Below are positions 1 to 8,199 of a stretch of 64,000 bases of DNA, piece after piece. The DNA is from Clostridia bacterium (GTDB taxonomy: Bacteria; Bacillota; Clostridia; Oscillospirales; Acutalibacteraceae). How positions within the stretch are numbered: the stretch's first letter is position 1; each line of letters opens with the position of its first letter. Both the position numbers and the translations under genes were made by a program. The notes under the pieces are model-generated. The model was not told the DNA's origin. It did no database searches and saw nothing but the letters and a program-made list of their open reading frames with translations. The DNA is taken from positions 1-64,000 of the forward strand of contig JAFQVM010000028.1 in NCBI GenBank assembly GCA_017407995.1. Direction: 5' to 3'.

Positions 1-510
1 GCTGAGATTATCACTCTCTACAGCGCAAAGATTGATGTTGACAAGTATGTTACAGGTAATTTGAGCAAGAAGCTTGCAGGAGCAACGTTCAAGCTTTACA
101 AAAAAGACGGTGACAATAAGCTCTATTATGTCAACACCAACGATACAATCACCTGGGCAGCACAGGGCGGCACAGAGTACACCACAGACGACCTTGGTGA
201 AGTAGTTTTTGCAGGTCTTGGCGATGGTACATATTACCTTGAAGAGACAGCAGCTCCTACAGGTTACAACCTGCTTAAGGATGCTATAGAAGTTGTTATC
301 AGCGATGACACAGTAACATATGAAAATACTGCAGATGGCATCAAAGCTGCAAGCGGTGTATACGATGTCGCAGTTGCAAACAGCAGGGGAGCTCTTCTTC
401 CCTCAACCGGTGGTATCGGTACATACATCTTCTACATCCTCGGTACAATTCTTATCGCTGGCGCATTCATTCTTATCGTAACAAAGAAGCGCATGAGCAC
501 AGAGAAATAA
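1..510 (+). CDS. LPXTG-anchored pilin / surface protein, 3' part only
   Basis: The frame is open from base 1, so the gene begins outside the window and 169 C-terminal residues are visible. A Cna-B/SpaA-like beta domain ends in an E-box-like stretch (YYLEETAAPTGY), which in pilin subunits carries the Glu that catalyses Lys-Asn isopeptide bonds. The C terminus is a full sorting signal: LPSTGG, a hydrophobic helix and a KKR tail. The product should be linked to other subunits or to the cell wall by sortase on the outer face. A class C sortase follows 60 bp later, then a second LPXTG protein and another sortase, which is the usual layout of a sortase-assembled pilus. Being the large first gene of the set suggests a backbone or tip pilin, but this cannot be settled from a fragment. 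Confidence 0.88.
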   Translation, partial: AEIITLYSAKIDVDKYVTGNLSKKLAGATFKLYKKDGDNKLYYVNTNDTITWAAQGGTEYTTDDLGEVVFAGLGDGTYYLEETAAPTGYNLLKDAIEVVISDDTVTYENTADGIKAASGVYDVAVANSRGALLPSTGGIGTYIFYILGTILIAGAFILIVTKKRMSTEK

Positions 511-570
511 GAGAAAGTTTAAGCCTGAACGGCTAAACTAATGTTATATTAAAACAGCAAGGAGAACCCT

Positions 571-1395
571 ATGAAAAAGAAAAACCTATCTACAATACTA
601 TTAGTTTTGGTGTTTCTGATAGGGCTCTCTCTGCTGTTGTATCCAACAGTAAGCGATTATTGGAACTCATTTCGTCAGACACGAGCGATTGTTGACTATC
701 AATCAAGCGTCTCAAAGCTTGATAACGACACATATGATAAGATTTTGGAATCAGCCCGCACATATAATGAAACATTTTTAGAAACGGGAACCCGTTTTAA
801 TATTACCGAAGAAGAACTAAAGAAATATGAGCAGTTGCTTAATGTTACCGGAAGAGGTATAATGGGCTACATAGAAATCCCGACAATAAACTGCAACTTG
901 CCGGTTTATCACGGCGTAGAGGATTCTGTTTTGCAAGAGGCAGTAGGACATCTTGTCGGTACATCGTTGCCGGTAGGCGGAAAGGGAACGCACTGCGTTC
1001 TTTCCGGACACAGGGGATTACCCAGGGCAAAGCTGTTTACCGATTTAGATAGACTTGAAAAAGGCGACTTGTTCATGCTGAATATACTGGACGAAACGCT
1101 TACATATGAGGTTGACCAGATTTTAATCGTAGAGCCTGATGAAATTGAGGAACTGACAATAGAGGCGGACAAGGACTATTGTACTCTTCTTACCTGCACG
1201 CCGTACGGAATTAATTCGCACAGGCTGCTGGTAAGGGGACACAGAGTGGCAAATCAAAGTGGTGGCGAAGTCAGAATAACGGCAGATGCGATTCGTATTG
1301 AGCCTATTTTTGTGGCACCGCTGGTGGCTACAGTTTTGTTGGCTATACTGATGATATTACTGTTGATTAGATTCCGCAGAAGGAATAAGGAGTGA
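571..1395 (+). CDS. Class C (pilus-assembly) sortase
   Basis: A transpeptidase of 274 residues that would polymerise pilin subunits at the cell surface. An N-terminal membrane helix (about residues 7-25) is followed by the sortase barrel with catalytic His in SGHRG (H147), Cys in TLLTCT (C209) and Arg at about R218. A second hydrophobic segment plus an RFRRR tail (about 249-270) is typical of class C enzymes, which are anchored at both ends. AAGGAG lies six bases before the ATG. It sits between two genes for LPXTG-type proteins, so these are the likely substrates. Family and mechanism are clear; the exact substrate is inferred from position. Confidence 0.93.
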   Translation: MKKKNLSTILLVLVFLIGLSLLLYPTVSDYWNSFRQTRAIVDYQSSVSKLDNDTYDKILESARTYNETFLETGTRFNITEEELKKYEQLLNVTGRGIMGYIEIPTINCNLPVYHGVEDSVLQEAVGHLVGTSLPVGGKGTHCVLSGHRGLPRAKLFTDLDRLEKGDLFMLNILDETLTYEVDQILIVEPDEIEELTIEADKDYCTLLTCTPYGINSHRLLVRGHRVANQSGGEVRITADAIRIEPIFVAPLVATVLLAILMILLLIRFRRRNKE

Positions 1396-1402
1396 AGTTA
1401 AA

Positions 1403-2161
1403 ATGAAACAAATTAAAAAAATCACTTCTCTGCTTATGGTGGCGCTTTTAATATTTATGTTAAGCGCTACTGCTACTGCCTTTGCTCACGAGGTGCCTGA
1501 TTTGAGCAGAAAAGGCTCAATAACGGTAGCTATAAAAGATGGCGATAAAAGACTTACGGGCGGCAGTCTTACCTTATATAAGGTAGGAAATGTTACTGAA
1601 GATAACGGAGATTTCATTTTTGTTTTGACAGATGAATTCCGTGCCAGCGGCATATCGTTGGAAAATCTTGAGTCTGAGCAGTTGGCAAAAGACTTGGCGG
1701 AATATGCGGATGATAGCGGTGCATATAGCAACACAGAGGATATAGATAGCGAGGGTAGACTCGTATACAAAGACCTTGATGTGGGCTTGTATTTGCTTGT
1801 GCAAAAAGAGGCCGCAGAGGGTTATTTACCGGTAAACCCGTTTTTGGTTTCTGTACCTATGGTTCAGGACGGAGCATATTTATATGATGTATATGCAACT
1901 CCTAAAGTAGACGACCCTGAGAAAATTCCGGATACAACGGAGGACTCTTCTGAAGGAACAACAGGCGACTCTGTTGAAGAGTCAACGGATGGTTCTGTAG
2001 AGGGAACAACATCCGGCTCGGGTTCTCAGACAGGAAAGCCTCAACTGCCTTTGACCGGTCAGCTTAATTGGCCTGTACCGGTATTGGTGATGTTGGGCTT
2101 GGCACTGATATTAGTCGGCTTTACGCTGAGATTTGGAAAAAAGAAAGGCAATCAGTCATGA
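1403..2161 (+). CDS. LPXTG surface protein, likely minor pilin
   Basis: A protein of 252 residues with a signal peptide (positive start, hydrophobic core, cleavage near AFA-HEV at about 27-30). A pilin-like domain follows, with a VGLYLLVQKEA segment resembling pilin E-box regions. Then comes a Ser/Thr/Glu/Gly-rich linker of about 45 residues, and a sorting signal LPLTGQ with hydrophobic helix and KKK tail. The sorting motif differs from the LPSTGG of the first gene, so the two proteins may be handled by different sortases or in a fixed order. It starts 7 bp after the class C sortase gene and overlaps the next sortase gene by 4 bp, so the four genes form one operon. Role as wall anchor or minor pilin is inferred. 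Confidence 0.85.
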   Translation: MKQIKKITSLLMVALLIFMLSATATAFAHEVPDLSRKGSITVAIKDGDKRLTGGSLTLYKVGNVTEDNGDFIFVLTDEFRASGISLENLESEQLAKDLAEYADDSGAYSNTEDIDSEGRLVYKDLDVGLYLLVQKEAAEGYLPVNPFLVSVPMVQDGAYLYDVYATPKVDDPEKIPDTTEDSSEGTTGDSVEESTDGSVEGTTSGSGSQTGKPQLPLTGQLNWPVPVLVMLGLALILVGFTLRFGKKKGNQS

Positions 2162-2742
2162 AGAAAAAAGTCGGACTGGTTTGCATAATAATGGGGATAG
2201 TGTTGGTTTTTGGAGCACTGTCCCTGTTTTTGTACAATCAGAGAGAAGCAAAAGAGGCTGAAGAATCTGTTGAGCAAATTCTGCCGCAGGTTATAGAGGC
2301 TATAGAGGAGAATACGCAGACAGTACCCGACCCGTATAATCCTGAAATGACGAAAACGAAGATAGATGGGTACGACTATATAGGCTATCTTACAATACCC
2401 GATTTGGGATTGAAGCTGCCTATAATGGATGAATGGGACTACACCCGACTAAAAATTGCGCCGTGCAGATATTACGGTTCTATGAAAACCGATGACCTGG
2501 TTCTGGCAGCTCACAATTATTTGTGGCATTTTGGCAGGTTATCTAAACTTAAAATTGGCGCAAAGATGATATTTACTGATATGGACGGGGTGTCCAAAAG
2601 CTACAAGGTTGAGGAAGTCTATGTAGCTTCGCCTTACTCAGTAGAAGAAGTAACGGACGGGGAGTATGATTTAACTCTCTTTACGTGTACTTATGGCGGC
2701 CGCAGTCGAGTTATTGTACGCTGTATGGCTGTTGAAAGATGA
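2158..2742 (+). CDS. Sortase family protein (second sortase of the pilus operon)
   Basis: A single-pass sortase of 194 residues: N-terminal helix at about 5-25, catalytic His in AAHNY (H119), Cys in LFTCTYGG (C177), Arg in SRVIVRC (R184). The frame could extend upstream, but the ATG at 2158 overlaps the previous stop as ATGA, the standard coupled start, so that start is preferred. It lacks the second C-terminal helix of class C enzymes and is shorter, so it belongs to another class. A housekeeping-type role in fixing the finished pilus to the wall is likely but inferred. A strong terminator follows 35 bp downstream, ending the operon. Confidence 0.9.
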   Translation: MKKKVGLVCIIMGIVLVFGALSLFLYNQREAKEAEESVEQILPQVIEAIEENTQTVPDPYNPEMTKTKIDGYDYIGYLTIPDLGLKLPIMDEWDYTRLKIAPCRYYGSMKTDDLVLAAHNYLWHFGRLSKLKIGAKMIFTDMDGVSKSYKVEEVYVASPYSVEEVTDGEYDLTLFTCTYGGRSRVIVRCMAVER

Positions 2743-2777
2743 TTAAGCTTGAAAATACTGATTCTTTTAAATAGAAA

Positions 2778-2813
2778 ACACGCCGCAGGGTTTTCCTGCG
2801 GCGTGTAGTTTTT
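2778..2813 (+). terminator. Rho-independent terminator of the pilus operon
   Basis: A 12-bp perfect GC-rich stem (2778-2789 with 2795-2806) around a five-base loop, followed by a short T run. It lies 35 bp after the last sortase stop. Confidence 0.9.
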
Positions 2814-2828
2814 AGTGTCTCTTGGTTA

Positions 2829-2859
2829 TAAAAATTAACCCTCGGCTCAGCCGAGGGTT
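2829..2859 (-). terminator. Terminator of ileS
   Basis: Stem of CCCTCGGC and GCCGAGGG (2839-2846, 2850-2857) with a tight loop. Read on the minus strand it lies 15 bp past the ileS stop and is followed by a T-rich stretch. T-rich sequence on both sides suggests it works in both directions. Confidence 0.8.
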
Positions 2860-2873
2860 TTGGTTTATTATAT

Positions 2874-5800
2874 TTAATTTTTCTCAACACCGAGTGTCAT
2901 CTTTTCGCCGTTAATGTTCCACTCCTTGGAGTAGCCCTTAACCTCATTGCAAACGATATCATCTGCAAGAACGTCACCGCTTATCTCTTCTTTGTTGCGA
3001 AGCATAATAGCGTTGAGCTTTTCATTATCATCAGTGTAAACCTTAATCCTGTCCATAACATCGAAGCCTGCTTCTTTGCGCATGGTCTGAATCTTAGAGA
3101 TTATCTCACGGACGAAACCTTCTTCGATGAGCTCATCAGTAAGGTTGGTGTCTATAGCGATTGTTACGCCGTAATCAGACACAGCAAAGCTGCCTTCCTT
3201 CTGGACGGAATCTATCAAAAGGTCATCAACAGTAAGCTCAATTTCATTGCCGTCAACACTGAACTTCAAAGCGCCGTTTTCATCAAGCTCTTTCTTGCCT
3301 GCGGTGCCGTCGATAGCTGCAAGGTATTCCTTAATCTTGCCAAGGAATTTGCCGTATTTCGGACCAACAGTTTTAAGTTGAGGCTTGAAGCTGTAGCTGA
3401 CAAAGTCCGCATCCTCGCCAACAAACTCAAGCTTCTTTACATTGAGCTCATCCTCGATAATCTCAGCAAACTCGTCTGAGAGAGCGTTTGCAGCCTGAAC
3501 GAACATCTTGCCGAGAGGCTGACGGTTTTTGATGTTGGCGCCGTTTCTCGCTGCACGGCCAAGAACAACAATATTGAGCGCTGCTTCCATGTTCTCTTCA
3601 AGAGACTTGTCGATATATTCTTCGTTTGCTACAGGGTAGTCGCAAAGATGTACACTTTCGGGAGCGTTCTTGTCGATGTTGCAGACAAGGTTGCGGTAGA
3701 TATCCTCAGCCATAAACGGAATCATCGGAGCTGCGAGTTTTGAAACAGTTACAAGAGCTGTATAGAGGGTCATATAAGCGTTAATCTTATCCTGCTCAAG
3801 ACCCTGAGCCCAGAAACGCTCACGGCAGCGACGTACATACCAGTTACTCATCTCATCAACAAAGCTTTGAAGAGCACGTGCAGCCTCGGGGATGCAGTAG
3901 TCTGCAAGGTAGTTGTCAACAGTTGTTACAAGAGTATTGAGCTTTGAGAGCAGCCATCTGTCCATAGTAGGCAGGTTTTCAGGCTTTTCAAGCTGATGCT
4001 TTGTAGCGTCAAACTCGTCTATATTAGCATAGAGAACGAAGAAAGCATAGATGTTCCAAAGTGTGCCCATGAACTTACGCTGACCCTCAACAACAGCCTT
4101 GCCGTGGAAACGGTTGGGAAGCCAGGGTGCGGAGTTTGTGTAGAAGTACCAACGGACAGCGTCAGCACCGTAGGCGTTCAATGCATCGAACGGGTCAACA
4201 GCGTTGCCCTTTGACTTGGACATCTTCTGGCCGTTCTCATCCTGAACGTGACCGAGAACGATAACATTCTTATAAGGAGCCTCATTAAAGAGCAGCGTTG
4301 AGATAGCAAGAAGCGAATAGAACCAGCCTCTTGTCTGGTCAACAGCCTCGGAGATGAACTCTGCGGGGAACTGCTGCTTAAACAGGTCGTGATTTTCAAA
4401 CGGATAGTGGTGCTGTGCAAAAGGCATTGCGCCTGAGTCAAACCAGCAGTCGATAACCTCGGGGACTCTGTGCATTTCGCCGCCGCACTTTTCACATTTA
4501 ATGGTTACTGCATCGATATATGGGCGGTGAAGCTCGATATCATCGGGGCAGTTTGAGGACATGCTTTTGAGCTCTTCAATAGAACCGATTGAGTGTCTGT
4601 GACCGCACTCACACTCCCAGATGTTGAGAGGAGTACCCCAATAACGGTTACGGCTGATGCTCCAATCCTGAACGTTTTCAATCCAGTCGCCGAAACGGCC
4701 CTTACCGATGCTCTCAGGAATCCAGTTGACAGTATTGTTGTTGCGGACGAGGTCGTCACGAACAGCAGTCATCTTAATGAACCAAGAGTCACGTGCGTAG
4801 TAGATAAGGGGAGTGTCGCAACGCCAGCAGTGCGGATAGCTATGCTCAAACAGCGGAGCAGAGAAGAGAAGTCCACGTGTTTCAAGGTCGATAAGAATAT
4901 CTTTGTCAACATCCTTGCAGAATCTGTCTGCCCATGGAGTCTCTGCAGTCATACAACCGGAAGCATCGACCATCTGAACGAACGGAAGGTCGTAGTTGCG
5001 TCCGACGTTGGCATCGTCCTCACCGAAAGCGGGAGCGATGTGAACAATACCTGTACCGTCAGTAAGAGTTACATAGTGGTCGCAGGTGATATACCAGCCC
5101 TTTTTGCCGTCCTTTGACTTAGTACATTCAAACAACGGTTCGTACTCTCTGCCTTCAAGGTCTTTACCCATAAAGCTTTCGAGTTCTTCAGCACCGTCGG
5201 GGAAAATAACTGAAACGAGAGCCTTTGCCATATAGTAGACAGTGTCATTAGCATTGATTTTAACATATTCCTCATCGGGGTTTACGCAGAGCGCAACGTT
5301 TGAGGGGAGAGTCCAAGGTGTAGTTGTCCAAGCGAGGAAGTAGGCATCTTCGCCCTTTACCTTAAACTTTACAAATGCAGAACGCTCTTTAACATCCTTA
5401 TATCCCTGAGCAACTTCCTGAGAAGAAAGCGGAGTTCCGCAACGGGGGCAATAGGGAACAATTTTAAAGCCCTTGTAGAGGAGACCCTTATCCCAAATCT
5501 GCTTGAGTGCCCACCACTCAGACTCGATAAAGGAGTCGTGATATGTGACATAGGGGTCATCCATGTCAGCCCAGAAGCCAACCTTGCCTGAGAAATCCTC
5601 CCACATGCCTTTGTACTTCCAGACGCTCTCTTTACATTTGTTGATAAACGGTTCAAGACCGTATTCTTCGATACCCTGCTTGCCCTCGATGCCGAGAATC
5701 TTCTCAACCTCAATCTCAACGGGCAGACCGTGGGTGTCCCAACCGGCTTTACGGGGAACCATATAGCCTTTCATTGTTTTATAACGGGGAATCATATCCT

Positions 5801-5993
5801 TGATAACACGGGTAAGAACATGACCGATATGAGGCTTACCGTTTGCAGTCGGAGGGCCGTCATAGAAAGTATAGGTCTCGCCGTCCTTACGGGAGTCCAT
5901 ACTCTTTTGGAAGATGTCGTTTTTGTTCCAGAAATCCAGAACTGCTTTTTCTCGTTCCACAAATTCGAAGTTTGTTGAAACCTTGTCGTACAT
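2874..5993 (-). CDS. ileS: Isoleucyl-tRNA synthetase, type 2
   Basis: Charges tRNA-Ile with isoleucine in the cytoplasm; 1039 residues. HIGH is at residues 55-58, inside FYDGPPTANGKPHIGH, and KMSKS is present as KMSKSKGN. The large CP1 editing insert lies between them. The sequence around HIGH and the long C-terminal part follow the eukaryote-like IleS2 class rather than the common bacterial class; IleS2 enzymes are known for natural mupirocin resistance. The frame stays open for 26 more codons upstream, but those codons are the T-box terminator. ATG at 5993 has GAAAGGATG ten bases before it and is the true start. Expression should depend on uncharged tRNA-Ile through the T-box upstream. Confidence 0.97.
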   Translation of the reverse strand: MYDKVSTNFEFVEREKAVLDFWNKNDIFQKSMDSRKDGETYTFYDGPPTANGKPHIGHVLTRVIKDMIPRYKTMKGYMVPRKAGWDTHGLPVEIEVEKILGIEGKQGIEEYGLEPFINKCKESVWKYKGMWEDFSGKVGFWADMDDPYVTYHDSFIESEWWALKQIWDKGLLYKGFKIVPYCPRCGTPLSSQEVAQGYKDVKERSAFVKFKVKGEDAYFLAWTTTPWTLPSNVALCVNPDEEYVKINANDTVYYMAKALVSVIFPDGAEELESFMGKDLEGREYEPLFECTKSKDGKKGWYITCDHYVTLTDGTGIVHIAPAFGEDDANVGRNYDLPFVQMVDASGCMTAETPWADRFCKDVDKDILIDLETRGLLFSAPLFEHSYPHCWRCDTPLIYYARDSWFIKMTAVRDDLVRNNNTVNWIPESIGKGRFGDWIENVQDWSISRNRYWGTPLNIWECECGHRHSIGSIEELKSMSSNCPDDIELHRPYIDAVTIKCEKCGGEMHRVPEVIDCWFDSGAMPFAQHHYPFENHDLFKQQFPAEFISEAVDQTRGWFYSLLAISTLLFNEAPYKNVIVLGHVQDENGQKMSKSKGNAVDPFDALNAYGADAVRWYFYTNSAPWLPNRFHGKAVVEGQRKFMGTLWNIYAFFVLYANIDEFDATKHQLEKPENLPTMDRWLLSKLNTLVTTVDNYLADYCIPEAARALQSFVDEMSNWYVRRCRERFWAQGLEQDKINAYMTLYTALVTVSKLAAPMIPFMAEDIYRNLVCNIDKNAPESVHLCDYPVANEEYIDKSLEENMEAALNIVVLGRAARNGANIKNRQPLGKMFVQAANALSDEFAEIIEDELNVKKLEFVGEDADFVSYSFKPQLKTVGPKYGKFLGKIKEYLAAIDGTAGKKELDENGALKFSVDGNEIELTVDDLLIDSVQKEGSFAVSDYGVTIAIDTNLTDELIEEGFVREIISKIQTMRKEAGFDVMDRIKVYTDDNEKLNAIMLRNKEEISGDVLADDIVCNEVKGYSKEWNINGEKMTLGVEKN

Positions 5994-6004
5994 AATCTTT
6001 TCAT

Positions 6005-6285
6005 CCTTTCTGGGGCAAACAAAAAAGCCCTCGTCCATAATAGGACAAAGACTCGCTTTGCAACCACCCACTACATTCTAATAAATGCCGCCCTTTAACG
6101 GTGGGACGTGCCGTCGAACTCTACTCGGTTAGGGTTAGACTATCGTCACCCGAATCTTTCGGTTCGCTGCTCGGGAGTGATGTTCATCCGTACTGAAAAC
6201 GCCGGCTTTCCACTGCCGCCGACTCACTTTGCTTTTCATTGTACGTCTACTGTCTCCGTCAAAGCTTTTAAAATATGCCTATTTG
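6005..6285 (-). ncRNA. T-box leader (isoleucine) of ileS
   Basis: Minus-strand leader between the promoter and ileS. Seen in order: an AGTA S-turn motif (6248-6251), a candidate specifier ATC (6179-6181) followed by A and a CTCC that can pair with the GGAG beside the S-turn, a T-box core GGGTGGTTGC (about 6062-6071), and a terminator hairpin (6026-6036 with 6043-6053, 11 pairs with wobbles) ending in six T. AUC is an isoleucine codon and matches ileS. The core differs from the usual TGGNACC form, so the boundaries are less certain than for the valS element. Confidence 0.88.
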
Positions 6286-6290
6286 GATAG

Positions 6291-6319
6291 ATTATAATAC
6301 ATTTAAATAAGTTCGTCAA
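6291..6319 (-). promoter_or_regulatory. Promoter of the ileS T-box transcript
   Basis: On the minus strand, TTGACG (6314-6319), a 17-bp spacer and TATAAT (6291-6296). It sits just ahead of the first T-box stem. Confidence 0.88.
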
Positions 6320-6343
6320 CAGTTTTTTGCAACCGTCAGTTAA

Positions 6344-6372
6344 TTGATTTAAAGGTGAACTTGTGATATATT
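6344..6372 (+). promoter_or_regulatory. Promoter of the GNAT gene at 6415
   Basis: TTGATT (6344-6349), 17 bp, TATATT (6367-6372), giving a leader of about 35 bases. It is divergent from the ileS promoter. Confidence 0.65.
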
Positions 6373-6414
6373 GAAGTAGCAAAGGAAAGCTCAGAACAGA
6401 CAGGATGGAGTTTT

Positions 6415-7233
6415 ATGAGAAAGATTAAGGGCGACGACCCTGTCATTGACAAACTTATTAACGGTAAGGATAAGTACATCTTTGGTATGATTCATGTAAT
6501 CAGGGAAGATGAAGAAGCTGTGATATGGACAGATGATGAGTCCTGTATCATTGCAAGAAGTGCAAGATATCCCGGTATATGGGTGTTTACAAATGATAAA
6601 ATAACAGAAACCTCGAAAAAAGAAGCGGCGCAAGCGATATCAGAGTTGCTTGACGGGGGAAAGAAAAAAATAAGAATCTGTGTCCAAGAAAAGAGTAAAG
6701 ATATACTTTCTTTGGTTAATGAGTTTACGGGTTTGGAATACAGTCTTCGCTTTACTTTTAACACATATGCATGCTTTGAAAAAAATGAGGTCGCCCCAAA
6801 AGGAGAAGTGACGGTTCCGTCAAGAAGAAGTGTTAAAGATTTGGCTGAATTTATCAGACAGATACTTAAAGATACAGAAAATTTTGATATATCAAAAAAA
6901 GATGCTCGTAAAGCAGCACGTCGGGAAATAAAAGCAAATAAAAAAATCAAAAACCTGTTTATATTCTTTTTGAAAGATGAGAAAAAATTTGTTTCAATGT
7001 TACGGATAAACAAATCAAAAAAATATGCTTTGATAGACACGGTCATAACCAAACGGAAATACAGAGGCGAAGGTTACGGCTTGACGCTTGTCAGCTTGGC
7101 ATCTGCAATGATGCTGGATGAAGGACGCACTCCTGTGCTTTATACGGACAAAGAAGAGGGACCTAATGCTTTTTATTTAAAGGCCGGTTACGAGAAGCAA
7201 GGCGAATTTTCAGAGTACAGAGTGTCAGGGTAG
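6415..7233 (+). CDS. GNAT family acetyltransferase
   Basis: A protein of 272 residues. The C-terminal part (about 140-272) has the GNAT pattern: an acetyl-CoA loop around RKYRGEGYGLTLVSLAS and a final strand with LYTDKEEGPNAFYLKAGYE, the usual closing helix and Tyr of the fold. The N-terminal 130 residues are less conserved and may be a second, degenerate GNAT-like domain. Substrate unknown. It has its own promoter and a strong terminator, so it is a single-gene unit. GGATGGAG lies before the ATG. Confidence 0.8.
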   Translation: MRKIKGDDPVIDKLINGKDKYIFGMIHVIREDEEAVIWTDDESCIIARSARYPGIWVFTNDKITETSKKEAAQAISELLDGGKKKIRICVQEKSKDILSLVNEFTGLEYSLRFTFNTYACFEKNEVAPKGEVTVPSRRSVKDLAEFIRQILKDTENFDISKKDARKAARREIKANKKIKNLFIFFLKDEKKFVSMLRINKSKKYALIDTVITKRKYRGEGYGLTLVSLASAMMLDEGRTPVLYTDKEEGPNAFYLKAGYEKQGEFSEYRVSG

Positions 7234-7247
7234 AGTGTTTTGATAAA

Positions 7248-7279
7248 AACGGTTACTGTTTTTACAGTAACCGTTTTTT
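7248..7279 (+). terminator. Terminator after the GNAT gene
   Basis: A 12-bp perfect stem (7248-7259 with 7264-7275), four-base loop, then a T run. Confidence 0.92.
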
Positions 7280-7337
7280 GTTGAAACAGTATTAAAACGA
7301 GCTTTTTGCACAATAATATTTGTCGGGAGGGATTTGC

Positions 7338-8144
7338 GTGAAAAGTTCTGAAATTAAGGTTTTCGGCCGTGCGGCAATGGTTGGCAGACAGCTGTCGGGA
7401 GCGGCGATTCCGTTGGTTTTCTGTACAGCGATTTTGCTTTGGGGATTCATGACGGCCAATGTACGTTTGCTGCTTTCTGCAAATGAGATTGAACAGGCGG
7501 TAGGTGCAGCAGGTGAAATTTTTGTACCGCTGATGAATATATCCGCCTGCTTTTTGCTCCTTTTTTTCGGAGCGTTCGTTTTTGCACCTGCCGTGGTTGG
7601 TATACATGAGTGGTTTATGAACGGAGCGCTGAGCAGAAAGAGCGGGTTTCGCAAGGTTTTTGGTTGGTATAGATATAAAAAAGCGGTCAGCGCATTTTCT
7701 GTGTCGGTGGTGCTGGCTTTGCTCAAGGGAGCAATATATACGCTTTTCTGCTTGCCCGGTATTGCACTTGCTGCAGGCGGTATATATATGTTGTTTTCAT
7801 CAGGCATATCCTTGGCTCTTGCCGCCATTGTATTTTTCGGCAGCGTGGTTTTAATGTTCGCAGGAGCGGGTTTTGCGTTTTGTGCCGTCCAGCGGTATGC
7901 TGCCGCACCGTATATCGTAGCCCTGAGACCCCAAACACGTGTTCGTTCAGCTTTAAGTGCAAGTGCAAGAATTATGCAGGGCAGATATATATCCTGTGCG
8001 GTGTTTAAATTAAGTTTTCTGCCGTGGCTGCTGTCGTGCGTGCTCATTGTGCCTGCGTTTTTCGTATGGCCATATTATAAACAGGCCTGTGCAATTTGGG
8101 TGCTGGAAACTGTGAGAAGTGTTAAAAATCAAAGTGTGAAATAA
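7338..8144 (+). CDS. Multi-pass membrane protein of unknown function
   Basis: A protein of 268 residues with about five to six hydrophobic segments (roughly 17-38, 55-77, 110-135, 140-172, 215-240), no signal peptide and a basic cytoplasmic C terminus. GTG at 7338 is chosen because GGGAGGG lies seven bases before it; a TTG 18 bases upstream would place this ribosome site inside the gene. The spacing of helices and the WYRYKKAVSAF and ARIMQGRYIS segments recall DUF975/DUF624-type clostridial membrane proteins, but this is not firm. It is isolated between terminators; the neighbours give no clue to its role. Confidence 0.75.
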   Translation: MKSSEIKVFGRAAMVGRQLSGAAIPLVFCTAILLWGFMTANVRLLLSANEIEQAVGAAGEIFVPLMNISACFLLLFFGAFVFAPAVVGIHEWFMNGALSRKSGFRKVFGWYRYKKAVSAFSVSVVLALLKGAIYTLFCLPGIALAAGGIYMLFSSGISLALAAIVFFGSVVLMFAGAGFAFCAVQRYAAAPYIVALRPQTRVRSALSASARIMQGRYISCAVFKLSFLPWLLSCVLIVPAFFVWPYYKQACAIWVLETVRSVKNQSVK

Positions 8145-8150
8145 AAAGAA

Positions 8151-8190
8151 ACAGGGCATCTATTGCGCAATAGATGCCCTGTATTATTTT
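8151..8190. terminator. Bidirectional terminator, perfect 16-bp palindrome
   Basis: 8151-8166 and 8167-8182 are perfect reverse complements. T-rich sequence follows on the plus side and A-rich sequence precedes it, so it can stop both the membrane-protein gene and serA, whose stops lie 6 and 17 bp away. Confidence 0.9.
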
Positions 8191-8199
8191 ATAAGATTT

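Noticed and set aside
4593-5117. Plus-strand frame of 174 codons inside ileS
   Set aside because: It is a shadow of the ileS reading frame.
5994-6071. N-terminal extension of IleS by 26 residues
   Set aside because: The codons are the T-box terminator and have no ribosome site; the ATG at 5993 has a good one.
7292-8047. Minus-strand frame of 251 codons
   Set aside because: It is antisense to the membrane protein gene, which has a start site, ribosome site and terminator; the antisense product has no recognisable domain.
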